DNA of 64,000 nucleotides from Chthoniobacteraceae bacterium (GTDB lineage: Bacteria; Verrucomicrobiota; Verrucomicrobiia; Chthoniobacterales; Chthoniobacteraceae): positions 1-64,000 of the forward strand of contig JAQGOL010000029.1 of NCBI GenBank assembly GCA_028293625.1, in the 5' to 3' direction. Positions within the stretch are counted from its first letter, which is position 1. Each line of letters opens with the position of its first letter. Both the position numbers and the translations under genes were made by a program. Below are positions 48,116 to 57,534 of the stretch, in pieces. The notes below the pieces were generated by a model, which was given only the letters and a program-made list of their open reading frames with translations, ran no database searches and was not told where the DNA came from.

Positions 48116-49102
48116 ATGCCCGCAGTTATTACTTTTGGAGAAATCATGCTTCGGCTCACCTCGCCAGGGCATCAACGTTTTGCGCAGGCACCTGGCTTTG
48201 AAATCACTTTTGGCGGGGCGGAAGCAAACGTGGCGGTCATGATCGCGCAGTTGGGAGGACGGGCAGAGTACATCACGCGGTTGCCCGACAACGACATTGC
48301 CCAGCGCGCCATCGATGAGCTGCGCGGACTTCGGGTGGGGGTCGATGGGATTGTGCGGGGCGGCGATCGAATCGGTGTCTATTACCTTGAGCAGGGTGCC
48401 AGTCAGCGGGCTGGGAAAGTCATTTATGACCGTGCCCACAGCGCCATCGCCGAAGCGCGCCCGGGAGATTTTGATTGGAAAAAGATTTTCAGCGGTGCGG
48501 GCTGGTTCCATTGGTCGGGAATTACACCGGCGCTTTCGGCTGCCGCGGCGGCGCTTTCAGCTGAGGCTTGCGAGGCGGCACGGGCGGAAGGAATGACGAT
48601 TAGTTTTGATATGAACTATCGGACCAAGCTTTGGACTCAAGCCGAGGCCGGCGCGGTGCTTACTCCCTTGATGCAACATGTCGATCTCTGCGTGTGTGGC
48701 CTTGAGGAAGCGCGTGGCGTGCTCGGAATTGAAGGCGAGTCTGAAGCGGAGGTTGCCGCGCGGCTTAAGGAGCGCTTCGGATTCCGCATGGTGGCGATGA
48801 CTCAGCGCCACGCGGATAGCGCCAACCAAACGCGCTGGGGCGCCATGTTGTTTACAGAAACCGGCGTCTTTACTTCAGCCCGGCACGATATCGCAATCGT
48901 CGACCGCGTCGGAGCGGGCGACAGCTTTACCGGGGCGCTCATCTTTTCGCTATCGCGCGGAGACGATCCGCAGCGCGCCATTGAGTTTGCCGTCGCTGCC
49001 AGCGCTCTCAAGCACACGGTACCTGGCGATTATAATCGAGTGACACTTGGCGAGGTTGAAACGCTTGCAGCCGGAGGGCACGGCGGCCGGGTTCAACGCT
49101 AA
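48116..49102 (+). CDS. kdgK: 2-dehydro-3-deoxygluconokinase (PfkB family)
   Basis: 328 residues from the ATG at 48116; an open frame continues 70 codons further upstream but overlaps the divergent ATP-grasp gene and has no family similarity. PfkB marks are GEIMLRL at the start, FGGAEANVA near 32-40 and DRVGAGDSFTGAL near 263-275, with the catalytic Asp269. The family context (YYLEQGASQRAGKVIYDR-like substrate loop) fits KDG kinase: phosphorylation of 2-keto-3-deoxygluconate in uronate or pectin breakdown. The beta-helix lyase-like gene at 14.7 kb is a possible source of substrate, but the two are far apart. Confidence 0.8.
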   Translation: MPAVITFGEIMLRLTSPGHQRFAQAPGFEITFGGAEANVAVMIAQLGGRAEYITRLPDNDIAQRAIDELRGLRVGVDGIVRGGDRIGVYYLEQGASQRAGKVIYDRAHSAIAEARPGDFDWKKIFSGAGWFHWSGITPALSAAAAALSAEACEAARAEGMTISFDMNYRTKLWTQAEAGAVLTPLMQHVDLCVCGLEEARGVLGIEGESEAEVAARLKERFGFRMVAMTQRHADSANQTRWGAMLFTETGVFTSARHDIAIVDRVGAGDSFTGALIFSLSRGDDPQRAIEFAVAASALKHTVPGDYNRVTLGEVETLAAGGHGGRVQR

Positions 49103-49222
49103 AAATCCGCCTGAAGCCAACGGCCGGGAGCTGGGGGCAGCCACTTATTTTTTCAAAACCGAGATTCGAGGAAAAAATGTTTTGCAATGCGGCGCAAGCT
49201 CACTATTTTCCACGCCCTTCGT

Positions 49223-49492
49223 ATGGCAAAAACTAGCTCGTTAGAAAAAGAGAAAACCAAAACAGCCACCGTGGCCAAGTATGCGGCTGTCCGCGCTGAA
49301 ATGAAGGCCAAGGGTGACTATATTGGCCTTTCGCTTCTGCCTCGCAATGCGAGTCCTGTGCGCCTGAGCCGCCGCTGCCAGGTGACTGGCCGCAAACGCG
49401 CTTTCATCAGCCGCTTTAAACTTTCCCGTATTGCATTCCGTGAATTGGCCCTAAACGGCTTTATTCCCGGCGTGACCAAGTCGAGCTGGTAA
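49223..49492 (+). CDS. rpsN: 30S ribosomal protein S14 (zinc-independent form)
   Basis: 89 residues from the ATG at 49223 (MAKTSSLEKEK). The C-terminal half has the S14 signature: LSRRCQVTGRKRAFISRFKLSR, the invariant FRELALNG and IPGVTKSSW end. It lacks the CxxC...CxxC zinc ribbon, so it is the C-minus form. It stands alone, not in an S10/spc ribosomal operon, with a terminator 22 bases after its stop. Single-copy status cannot be told from this window. Confidence 0.97.
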   Translation: MAKTSSLEKEKTKTATVAKYAAVRAEMKAKGDYIGLSLLPRNASPVRLSRRCQVTGRKRAFISRFKLSRIAFRELALNGFIPGVTKSSW

Positions 49493-49513
49493 CTGCCCGA
49501 TCTTCAACTTTTG

Positions 49514-49554
49514 ATCGAGTCGCGGGGTATTACTCCGCGACTCGATTTATTTTG
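49514..49554 (+). terminator. Rho-independent terminator of rpsN
   Basis: A perfect 12-base stem (ATCGAGTCGCGG at 49514-49525 with CCGCGACTCGAT at 49535-49546), nine-base loop, then TTATTTTG on the plus strand. Confidence 0.93.
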
Positions 49555-49565
49555 TCTTCATCACT

Positions 49566-50921
49566 GTGAATTCCCTTCTTATGCTGGCATCCGCGGAAGG
49601 CGTGGCTGCCCATTGGGAGGCGCCGGGAGTCATCGGGCTTAAAATCCTGGGCATTCTGGTTTTGGTATTTCTAAACGGGTTTTTCGTCGCGGCGGAATTC
49701 GCGCTGGTCAAGATCCGAGGCAGCCAGCTTGAGGCATTGGCGGAGGAAGGAAGCAAATCAGCGGTGCGCGCCAAGCTGATCACGCAGAACCTGGAAGCCT
49801 ATCTTTCGGCCTGCCAGCTTGGAATTACCCTGGCGAGTCTGGGATTGGGTTGGGTGGGCGAGCCGTTTCTGGCGCAGATGATCCAGCCTGCATTTATGCA
49901 GATAGGTGTGACGTCTGAAGCCGTCGTCCGCTCAGTCTCCTTCGCGTTTGCCTTTTCGGGCATTACTTTCCTGCACATCGTGCTTGGGGAACAGGCGCCG
50001 AAGATTTTCGCGATCCGTCGCGCCCTTGCCGCCACGCTGGCTGTCAGCGGCCCGCTAGTATTCTTCTACACTATCTTCAAACCAGCCATCTGGTTTTTGA
50101 ACGTTTCCTCCAATACCCTGCTGCGCAAGGCATTCCAAATCGAGCCTGTCAGCGAGCACGAACTCGCTCATAGCGAAGAGGAGTTGCGGCTGATCCTGGC
50201 TGAAAATGCCAGCGCCGAGGAAGTCACTCCGATCGGCAAAGAGATCCTTATTAACGCGCTCGATATGCGGCGGCGAGTTGTGCGCGATATCACCACGCCT
50301 CGTGGGGAAGTAACTTTTCTCAATACCGACGAGTCGTTTGAAGAAAACTTCAAAGTCGCCCAGGAATCGCAGCACACACGCTTTCCACTCTGTCAGGGAC
50401 ATCTCGATAACACGGTCGGCTCCGTCCACATCAAGGATCTGCTGACTCTGATGCGCGAGCCGCAACCCGACCTGCATAAGATCAAGCGGGATATTTTTCC
50501 GGTGCCGGAAATGATGCCGCTTGAAAAGCTGCTTTCCCTTTTTCTAAGCAAGCACGGGCATCTCGCGCTGGTGGTCGATGAATACGGCGGCACGGTTGGT
50601 ATCGTGACCCTCGATAATATTCTCGCTGAACTTGTCGGCGATATTCAGGACGAGTTTGATGCCGATAAACCTGAGTTGCGCCGTGTCAGCGAAGGCGAGT
50701 TTATCGTGGAAGGCTCGCTGGGCCTTTATGAACTAAATGATCTTATCGGACTCGATCTCGAAAGCGCCGATGTGAGCACTGTTGGCGGCTATGTCACCCA
50801 CCTTATCGGGCATCTTCCAAAGCAGGGTGAGCAGACACGCATTGAGGATTATCTGGTAACCATTACCCAAACAGACGGCCGCCGCGTGGTGCAACTTCAC
50901 TTCAAGCGCCAGCCCGAGTAG
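49566..50921 (+). CDS. CNNM/HlyC-CorC family membrane protein with CBS pair
   Basis: 451 residues from a GTG at 49566; an ATG five codons later (49581) is an equal candidate. The N-terminal CNNM domain (about 20-205) has four membrane-associated helices, with [15 protein letters not shown] and [18 protein letters not shown], the conserved Asn/Gly blocks. A CBS pair (about 235-355) and a CorC/HlyC transporter-associated domain (about 370-445) follow. The family is linked to magnesium or cobalt transport and often labelled hemolysin without evidence of hemolysis. The gene follows rpsN but a strong terminator separates them. Confidence 0.92.
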   Translation: MNSLLMLASAEGVAAHWEAPGVIGLKILGILVLVFLNGFFVAAEFALVKIRGSQLEALAEEGSKSAVRAKLITQNLEAYLSACQLGITLASLGLGWVGEPFLAQMIQPAFMQIGVTSEAVVRSVSFAFAFSGITFLHIVLGEQAPKIFAIRRALAATLAVSGPLVFFYTIFKPAIWFLNVSSNTLLRKAFQIEPVSEHELAHSEEELRLILAENASAEEVTPIGKEILINALDMRRRVVRDITTPRGEVTFLNTDESFEENFKVAQESQHTRFPLCQGHLDNTVGSVHIKDLLTLMREPQPDLHKIKRDIFPVPEMMPLEKLLSLFLSKHGHLALVVDEYGGTVGIVTLDNILAELVGDIQDEFDADKPELRRVSEGEFIVEGSLGLYELNDLIGLDLESADVSTVGGYVTHLIGHLPKQGEQTRIEDYLVTITQTDGRRVVQLHFKRQPE

Positions 50922-50961
50922 CCTCGGATATGCCGCCAGGGAAATCCGTTTCCTTCGTTTT

Positions 50962-51564
50962 TTAAATCGCTGTTTTCTTTTTAGCCGCTTTCGGCACCGG
51001 CTGGGATTTAAGAAGCTCCGCCAAAAATCCGCCCTCGGGATTCTCTTCGGCAAACGTCGGATCCCCGGCAACCGTTGGAGTCGGAGCCATCAGTTTTTGG
51101 AGGATAAACGGCATTGGAATCCCGTCGCGCTTCAATTTACGCAACGTGATTTCGACGATGTCCGCCAGATTATAGCGATCAAGGATGCGAGCGATGGCAT
51201 TTCGCACATCGAGCATCAGCATGCGCAGCCCGCAATGCTCCTCATCCGGGCATGTGCATCGTTCATACGCGGTCTGGCTCACACAGGCGATCGGAGCGAG
51301 CGGGCCGTCGATCAGGCGGATCACCTTTCCAAGGCTGATATCGATGGGCGCCTTGGCCAGAAAATAGCCGCCTTCTTTCCCTCGCTTGGTATTGATGTAA
51401 CCGGCGGCTTTTAATTGTCCCAGGATCTGTTCCAAAAACTTGAGTGGCAGCCGTTCTTTTTCCACCAGTTCGCTGACTTTCAGCAGGGGACGTCCCAGTT
51501 CATGGGCAATGCCAAAATCGATCAGCGCGCGCAGCGCATATTCTCCGCGTTTTGAAAGCTTCAT
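50962..51564 (-). CDS. Rrf2 family transcriptional regulator (cysteine-containing)
   Basis: 200 residues from the ATG at 51564 (MKLSKRGEYALRALIDFG, the usual Rrf2 opening). The winged helix-turn-helix covers about 1-75, with the LPLKFLEQILGQLK recognition region. A dimerisation helix and a cysteine cluster, CVSQTAYERCTCPDEEHC (about 93-110), resemble the iron-sulfur-binding region of IscR or NsrR but with four cysteines and different spacing. The C-terminal 50 residues are a longer Pro/Lys-rich tail. No isc or suf genes are nearby, so its targets are unknown. It is divergent from the lipoprotein gene. Confidence 0.9.
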   Translation of the reverse strand: MKLSKRGEYALRALIDFGIAHELGRPLLKVSELVEKERLPLKFLEQILGQLKAAGYINTKRGKEGGYFLAKAPIDISLGKVIRLIDGPLAPIACVSQTAYERCTCPDEEHCGLRMLMLDVRNAIARILDRYNLADIVEITLRKLKRDGIPMPFILQKLMAPTPTVAGDPTFAEENPEGGFLAELLKSQPVPKAAKKKTAI

Positions 51565-51708
51565 TCTATACCTCCATCTCTTCCCGACTTGAACGCTAGA
51601 CTCAAGTGCCAAATTCAGCGATCCATTGGGAAAAGAATGCAAAAGACCCTTTTTTTGAAATGCCGGGCCTCACTTGACGAAAGCTTCTCCCGTTGCTCAG
51701 GGTGCGGA

Positions 51709-52095
51709 ATGAATCTTCTTCGCGTGGCGGTGCCGGTTGCTGCAATCGCTTTTCTTTCCGCATGTGCCAGTGTCGTTTCCGGCACGCAAAAGAGTCTCCG
51801 CGTTCTAAGCGAGCCATCCGGAGCACTCGTCAAGCTTGACGGTGAAACCCGTGCCATTACTCCGGCCATACTGCATCCCTCTACACGTTCGGATCACGAC
51901 ATCACGGTGGAACTTGCCGGTTATGCGCCTTACCACGTCCGCTTGACCCGCAGACTCAGCGCATGGGAAGTGGGCAACGTGGCGACCGGAATTGTACCAG
52001 GCATCGCGTTCGATGCCGCGACAGGCGCCATCTATAAATTCCAGACCGACGTGATTAATGCCAAATTGCGTCCCCTCGGCAGCCGCGTCCGTTAG
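51709..52095 (+). CDS. PEGA-like domain lipoprotein
   Basis: 128 residues from the ATG at 51709, chosen because it begins a lipoprotein signal with lipobox LSAC (cleavage before the Cys near residue 19). The mature part follows the pattern of PEGA-type lipoproteins: SVVSGTQKSLRVLSEPSGALVKLDG, then an HDITVELAGYAPYHVRL strand. A hydrophobic GNVATGIVPGIAFDAATGA segment near the end may insert in or lie along a membrane. Function unknown; the PEGA fold is thought to bind cell-wall or surface-layer glycans. The upstream open frame to 51589 has no support. Confidence 0.78.
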   Translation: MNLLRVAVPVAAIAFLSACASVVSGTQKSLRVLSEPSGALVKLDGETRAITPAILHPSTRSDHDITVELAGYAPYHVRLTRRLSAWEVGNVATGIVPGIAFDAATGAIYKFQTDVINAKLRPLGSRVR

Positions 52096-52107
52096 AAGAG
52101 ACCATTT

Positions 52108-53499
52108 TTATCTTGGCGGCGAGAGTCGATAGTACGCGCGTGGAAAAGTGATCGCATCCGCGTCGGTAAACTCAGTCAAAGCGCCCGCGCCACCGACTGC
52201 CCCGATGATTTCCCATTGCGGAGCCTGTAGTTGAAGCGAGCGCTCAACGAGATAGCTTTGAGTTAATCCGGCACTCCAGTTTAACTTCAATCCATTCGCG
52301 TCCCGGCGCGCCGCGGTGAGATTCGTCGGCAACGTTTTGGGCAGGATATTATTGACCGCAAAAACAAATCCGCTGTCGTTGCTGACTCCTATCAGCGTGC
52401 CATTTGGAGCAATTGTCACGGCGCGTGGTTGCGAGAAATAATCATTTCCAACCAAAGGCGGATGCTGCCCGTTAGGAAGGCTATAAGTATCCTTGGTTCC
52501 TTTGCCTTGCAGATACTTGTGAAGCACACCGGCCGTGTCGACATACCAAATGCTCCCCTCGGTATGCGCGCATAGGAAATACGAGCCATCCGCCAAAAAC
52601 GCGACGCCGCGCACACCATCAATAAAGCTGGCAATGGCCAGTCGTCCATCTGCAGCAGGGAATTGCGAGATGTTTCCCGTCATCCGGGTGCGTTGTTCAG
52701 GGCCGTCTATCCGCCAGAGCCCCGTCTTAAGTTTGTTGGCGCTGTCATCCTCGGCGCGATCGGTTACATAAAGTTTGCCGTCGATAGGATTGACGGCAAT
52801 GTTGCCTGGATTGCTAAATCCGACTGCGCGGCTGCATACAATTTCGATTCCGCCAAAAGGCGTCCATTTTTTGACGGTGGCACCATCGGTCGTGGTGCTT
52901 GGAGCAAAGATATACTCGTGAGTGTAGTAGATAAGCTGTTCGTCATTGCTTACCCACAATGCGCGTCCTGAAGAATGCCAGTTCGGATCCCGATCATTGA
53001 CGACAGTCGTCATGATCCCACTGGTATCCACTCGGCGGATCCGGTGGTTGCCCGGATCAAGAATGTAAACTACGCCATTGGGCAATACATAAAGCCCATT
53101 TGGGCCATCGAGGTGAAGTGTCGTAGCCAATGCCGGTCCGTCCCCGTTGTTGCCTTCCATGTGCGTGCCCGCAAAAGTATGGATTCGGCCATCGGTGGTT
53201 ACTTTTAAAACCGAGTGGCTGGCTTTATCGGCAATGTAGATATTCCCAAACGCATCGGCCGCCGCAATGTGAGGGTTGGAAAGGGTCACAGAAGAGGCGA
53301 GCGCGCCTTCAAAGGCTGGAACCCAAAAATTGATCGCATTGCCACTGCCATCCTTTGTTTCAGACTGGCGCACGCCCGCGATCGTTGTCGTCGTGCCGTA
53401 ACCGGCCGTAAAATCCTGAAACGTGGTGGCAATCGCAACTGCGCCAGTCAGTCCAAACAGGGCTGCAGCAAGGAGGGTTTTAAAGAAAAGTCCGATCAT
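52108..53499 (-). CDS. Exported NHL-repeat beta-propeller protein, copy 1
   Basis: 463 residues with a signal peptide (about 1-24). NHL-type blades recur through about 60-380, for example FGNIYIADKASHSVLKV, NGVVYILDPGNHRIRRVD and DGKLYVTDRAED. The C-terminal 80 residues form a fibronectin-like or autotransporter-free end module closing on YYRLSPP, common in verrucomicrobial exported proteins. Copy 2 lies upstream at 53602-54987 with the same architecture and high similarity, so this is a tandem duplication. Likely a periplasmic or secreted sensor or binding protein; no catalytic site is visible. Confidence 0.82.
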   Translation of the reverse strand: MIGLFFKTLLAAALFGLTGAVAIATTFQDFTAGYGTTTTIAGVRQSETKDGSGNAINFWVPAFEGALASSVTLSNPHIAAADAFGNIYIADKASHSVLKVTTDGRIHTFAGTHMEGNNGDGPALATTLHLDGPNGLYVLPNGVVYILDPGNHRIRRVDTSGIMTTVVNDRDPNWHSSGRALWVSNDEQLIYYTHEYIFAPSTTTDGATVKKWTPFGGIEIVCSRAVGFSNPGNIAVNPIDGKLYVTDRAEDDSANKLKTGLWRIDGPEQRTRMTGNISQFPAADGRLAIASFIDGVRGVAFLADGSYFLCAHTEGSIWYVDTAGVLHKYLQGKGTKDTYSLPNGQHPPLVGNDYFSQPRAVTIAPNGTLIGVSNDSGFVFAVNNILPKTLPTNLTAARRDANGLKLNWSAGLTQSYLVERSLQLQAPQWEIIGAVGGAGALTEFTDADAITFPRAYYRLSPPR

Positions 53500-53601
53500 T
53501 TGCGGCGGGGGGATGTCAGCTGGGTGACTATTTTATCATATCGACGATGGTTCGCCATCGCCAAATATGGCCTCCTTCCCCTACAGGTCTGCACACCCGC
53601 C

Positions 53602-54987
53602 TTATCGGGGCCGAGAAAGCCGATAAAAAGTGTGCCCAAGCGTTCCTGCGGTCTGATCAATGAACTCTGTCACACCACCATTCCCCGATGTCGCGCCCAC
53701 GATTTCCCACGGGCTCGACTGGAGATTTTGTGTGCGTTCCACCACATACGCCTGATTGAGGGCGCCCTTCCAATTCAGATGGAGCCCTTCCGGATCCCGG
53801 CGCACGGCTTTCAAGTCGAGAGGCAGAAGCTGTGAAAGAATATTTTTGACCTCAAAAACGTAACCACTGTCATTGCAAACGCCCAAAAGACTGCCGTTCG
53901 GAGCGAGGGTGACTGCGCGAGGTTGGCAAAGATAATCCTGAGCCGCGATTGGGGGATGCTGCCCGTTTCCGAGAAGGTAAGTGTCTTTGGATCCCTTCCC
54001 TCGGATATAGCGATGTAATACTCCGCCGCTGTCTACATACCAGATATTCCCGTCCTTGTGGCCGCATAGGAAGTAAGCGCCATTGGAAAGAAATGCGATT
54101 CCCCGAACGCCGTCGATGTAGGAGTTGAGCGCCAATTGTCCATCAAGGGGGAGTGGTTGCGTAATGTTGCCGGTCACGCGCGTGCGCTGGTCGATTCCGT
54201 CTATCCGCCATACCCCGGTCGCCATTTTGGATGAATCGTCCTCGGCTCGATCAGTGACGTAAAGCTTGCCGTCGATCGGATTGACGGCAATATTTCCGGG
54301 ATTACGGAAGCCGACGGATTTACTGCAGACAATCTCGATCCCTCCCCCAGGTGTCCATTTTTTAACGGTGGCTCCATCCGCGATGATACTTGGCGGCACG
54401 GGAGCAAATTCATTGGTATAATAGATAAGCTGTTCATCGCGGCTAACCCAAAGAGCGCGTCCAGACGGATACCAATTCGGATCAGGATCGGTAACGACGG
54501 TAGTCATTATTCCGTTCTTATCTACCCGCCGGATACGATGATTGCCCGGATCAAGCAAGTAGACCGTTCCGTCAGGAAAAACATAGAGGCCATTCGGGCT
54601 GAAAATTTGCAGGGTAGTAGCGGGAGCGGGTCCGTCGCCGTTGAATCCGGCAGCATGCGTTCCGGCAAAGGTATGGATTTTTCCATCTGTGGTAATTTCA
54701 AGAATCGCATGGCTGGCTTTGTCAGCGATGTAGATATTGCCAAATGCGTCCGCAGCCGCCATGTGCGGGTTGGATAGCGATGTGATGCTGGCCTGAGCGC
54801 CTTCAGAGGAGGTGTTCCAGAAATTAATGGAGGTGCCGTCGCTATTGGTGGTGCTGGAGTGGGCAATGCCGGCAAGCGTTGTGGCGGTGCCAAAACCGGT
54901 TGCCAGATCCTGAAACTCATCTGCGAACGCCGCGGGGGTATACAATGCAACCAGGAAAGTAACAATTAACGAGCTGAGCTTGTGCAT
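53602..54987 (-). CDS. Exported NHL-repeat beta-propeller protein, copy 2
   Basis: 461 residues from the ATG at 54987. A signal peptide (about 1-22, ending AAFADE) is followed by the same blade series as copy 1 (for example NPHMAAADAFGNIYIADKAS and DGTVYLLDPGNHRIRRVD) and the same end module (FYRLSRP). The two proteins are collinear over their full length with most blade cores identical and loops diverged. The gap between them is 102 bases. The duplication is probably old enough for the copies to have separated in ligand choice. Confidence 0.82.
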   Translation of the reverse strand: MHKLSSLIVTFLVALYTPAAFADEFQDLATGFGTATTLAGIAHSSTTNSDGTSINFWNTSSEGAQASITSLSNPHMAAADAFGNIYIADKASHAILEITTDGKIHTFAGTHAAGFNGDGPAPATTLQIFSPNGLYVFPDGTVYLLDPGNHRIRRVDKNGIMTTVVTDPDPNWYPSGRALWVSRDEQLIYYTNEFAPVPPSIIADGATVKKWTPGGGIEIVCSKSVGFRNPGNIAVNPIDGKLYVTDRAEDDSSKMATGVWRIDGIDQRTRVTGNITQPLPLDGQLALNSYIDGVRGIAFLSNGAYFLCGHKDGNIWYVDSGGVLHRYIRGKGSKDTYLLGNGQHPPIAAQDYLCQPRAVTLAPNGSLLGVCNDSGYVFEVKNILSQLLPLDLKAVRRDPEGLHLNWKGALNQAYVVERTQNLQSSPWEIVGATSGNGGVTEFIDQTAGTLGHTFYRLSRPR

Positions 54988-55164
54988 ATAAGACGGCAAA
55001 CGTGTGGCGTTTGCGTCACGCTAACGGCCGCGTTGCCTGTGTCAATGTGCGCTCTATGACGGTTTTGACATGTGACTTCCACAGGCCATTTTGTTACATC
55101 CAGTTGTCCCTGGCATGTTCCGTTACGAACATGGCCTGGCCTGATATCGTTTGGTTTCCTCATT

Positions 55165-56148
55165 ATGACTCTTCTCCGCCCGCTCGCCATCCTTTGGATC
55201 CCATGCATGGTATTTGCCACATCGGTCTATGGCGCACCTTCGCCGCTAACGGCCGGGGTGCCTATCCAGGTCGCAGATTCCAAAGGCGGATTTGATTTTT
55301 TAGAGGTTGATCCGGTGCATCGGCGCCTTTTAGCGGATCACACAGGCAACGGGACGCTTGATATATTCGACCTGGATTCGGGAAAACTCCTTAAGCAGGT
55401 GCCCACGGGAGCGGCTCAGGGAGTTGCCATTGATCTCGCGAATGACAAATATTATGTGAGTGTGAGCAAGGAAAAACTCATGGTCATTGTCGATGGGAAA
55501 TCGATGGAGAAAACCGGGGAGGTAAAGCTTTCGGGGCCTGGAGATGCGCTCGTTTTTAATTCAAAAAACCGCATGGTGTATGTCGGGCACGATGATGGAA
55601 GCGAGTTATGGGTCATCGATCCCGCGGCGCAAAAGGTAGTTGGCTCCATCTCAATATCTGAAGCGCCCGAGTATGCTATTTACGATGAAGCAACGGATCG
55701 TCTATTCCAGAATATTAAATCCAATGATTCTTTGCTTGTCATCGATCCGGTCACCAACGCCGTAAAAGAGAGGTGGCCGACCGCTCCCGCCAAGAGTCCT
55801 CACGGCCTTGCTTTTGATGGGAAATCGCACCGGCTCTTTTGCGCGGGTGGCAACGGGATACTTGCCGCGATCGATTCCACCACCGGTAAGCTTGTCGGCT
55901 CAGTGAATATCGCCCCGGGAGTAGATCAAATCGCGTTTGATCCTGAAACCAAACGAATCTACTGCGCAAGCCGCACTGGAGTGCTCTCCATTGTTGAAGA
56001 GAAATCCGACGGCGGGATAGCTGCCTTGGCCGATGTGAAAACTGCTGTCGGCGCAAAGACACTGGCTATAGATCCAAAGACCCATTCGGTATGGGTGGCT
56101 TACGCTGACGAGGAGCAGAGTTATATTTTACAGCTCTCCGCCAGGTAA
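55165..56148 (+). CDS. YncE-like exported beta-propeller protein
   Basis: 327 residues from the ATG at 55165, which gives a signal peptide (MTLLRPLAILWIPCMVFATSVYGA). Seven short propeller blades follow with YncE/LVIVD-like repeats, for example FLEVDPVHRRLLADHTGNGT, GVAIDLANDKYYVSVS and LAIDPKTHSVWVAYAD. The family includes putative nucleic-acid or metal-related periplasmic proteins. Its end is 30 bases from the convergent histidine kinase end. Whether it belongs to the adjacent metal region is unclear; no CusR-type box was seen upstream. Confidence 0.8.
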   Translation: MTLLRPLAILWIPCMVFATSVYGAPSPLTAGVPIQVADSKGGFDFLEVDPVHRRLLADHTGNGTLDIFDLDSGKLLKQVPTGAAQGVAIDLANDKYYVSVSKEKLMVIVDGKSMEKTGEVKLSGPGDALVFNSKNRMVYVGHDDGSELWVIDPAAQKVVGSISISEAPEYAIYDEATDRLFQNIKSNDSLLVIDPVTNAVKERWPTAPAKSPHGLAFDGKSHRLFCAGGNGILAAIDSTTGKLVGSVNIAPGVDQIAFDPETKRIYCASRTGVLSIVEEKSDGGIAALADVKTAVGAKTLAIDPKTHSVWVAYADEEQSYILQLSAR

Positions 56149-56178
56149 TAAATCAGACTCCTGGACGGTAAACACAGG

Positions 56179-57534
56179 TTACAATTCCACGGCGGTCAAA
56201 CGGACACTGAAAACGGTCCATTCCGCGTCCGACTCAAGCAGATCCAAATCGCCTCCATCGTGTGCTCTTGCGAGTTCACGCGCCAAGCTCAATCCGAGAC
56301 CCCGGCCTGGAATGCCCGCGTTTAAGTTGGCGCGAAAGAAGCGTTGGAAAAGCTGCGGGCCGTGTTCAGGAGAAATGCCCGGCCCGGTATTAGCCACTGT
56401 GATATTGACCGCATCGCCGCGGCGCTTTGCGGAAATCTTAACTTGTCCTCCGGCGTGGTTATACTTGATCGCATTATCGAGCAGGTTGAGAAGGATCTGC
56501 GTCAGGCGTCCTCCATCCACCTTCCCATAAAGCGTGTCCGGCAGATCGGATTCGATCAAAATGTCATGTTTTTCCGCCATGATGCTGGCGTCGTCGGCGC
56601 ATGCGCGAACGATCTCGACGATATTGGTTTCGGAGAAGTCGAGCCGGAGCTGGCCTGCGTCGGCGCGTGAAAGTAGAAGAAGGCTTTCTGTAATCGACGT
56701 TAATTGCCTGGTTTGTTCAAGCAACGCGGCTACGGCGATTTGATCGCACGGCTGGAGTCCGGGCGATTCGATGAGATTTTCAATTCCGATACGCAACAGG
56801 GTCAGGGGTGTTTTGAGTTCATGAGAGGCGTCTGCGCTAAATCGCATCGCCTGTTTAAAGCTCACGTCAAGCCGATCAAGCATCGCGTTTAGCACCGTGC
56901 TGAGGCGTCGTATCTCATCAGGAGGAACGGGCACAGGCAGGCGTCGATCAAGACGCTCGGCGGTAATCTCTTCCGCCGCGCTCGTAATGGCGCTTACCGG
57001 CGCAAGCGCTTTTTTGGAAAGCCACCAACCGCCGCAGATCACTGTCGCGATCAACAGGGGAGATCCGGCCAGGAACCCAATCAGGATGCGGCCGGTATCC
57101 TCGTCTATTTCATCAAGGTCGGCTGCCAGGTAAAGGACCAGCCCTTTATCCTTAAAAACACCGAGCCGAACCGCATCGTTGGCGATCTCCACGTTGCTGA
57201 ATCCGCGGGGAGCACCGCGCACGGCATCGTTCCCCATGTTGGTGGAGCGATATAGAATGCTTCCGCTGGCACTGGCGATTTCGACATACCTTTCGGTAAG
57301 AGTTAGCGGCAGCATCTCTTTGACGTGGCCGGAAACGGTCCAATCAACGGGTGCATGCCGCCGTGAATACTCGCCAAAAAAGATATGCGCCTCATTTTGA
57401 AGCTGTTCATCCAGCGCTTCAAACTGTTCGTGCCTAACAAAAAGACCGGCGGCCACTCCGCATAATAACAATGCAGCGCCAACCGTTAGTGCCGACCAAA
57501 CGGCCAGTTTTATTCGGAGAGGCCAGTGTTTCAT
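56179..57534 (-). CDS. CusS-like sensor histidine kinase
   Basis: 451 residues. Two membrane helices (about 9-33 and 149-171) enclose a periplasmic sensor of about 115 residues. A HAMP domain (about 172-225), the H-box with His238 in SADASHELKTPL, the N-box LLNLLDNAIKYN and G-boxes GPGISPEHG and GRGLGLSLA complete a class I kinase. The layout and helix pattern fit heavy-metal sensor kinases of the CusS/CopS type. It overlaps the response regulator gene by four bases, so it is translated as a pair with it. Confidence 0.9.
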   Translation of the reverse strand: MKHWPLRIKLAVWSALTVGAALLLCGVAAGLFVRHEQFEALDEQLQNEAHIFFGEYSRRHAPVDWTVSGHVKEMLPLTLTERYVEIASASGSILYRSTNMGNDAVRGAPRGFSNVEIANDAVRLGVFKDKGLVLYLAADLDEIDEDTGRILIGFLAGSPLLIATVICGGWWLSKKALAPVSAITSAAEEITAERLDRRLPVPVPPDEIRRLSTVLNAMLDRLDVSFKQAMRFSADASHELKTPLTLLRIGIENLIESPGLQPCDQIAVAALLEQTRQLTSITESLLLLSRADAGQLRLDFSETNIVEIVRACADDASIMAEKHDILIESDLPDTLYGKVDGGRLTQILLNLLDNAIKYNHAGGQVKISAKRRGDAVNITVANTGPGISPEHGPQLFQRFFRANLNAGIPGRGLGLSLARELARAHDGGDLDLLESDAEWTVFSVRLTAVEL

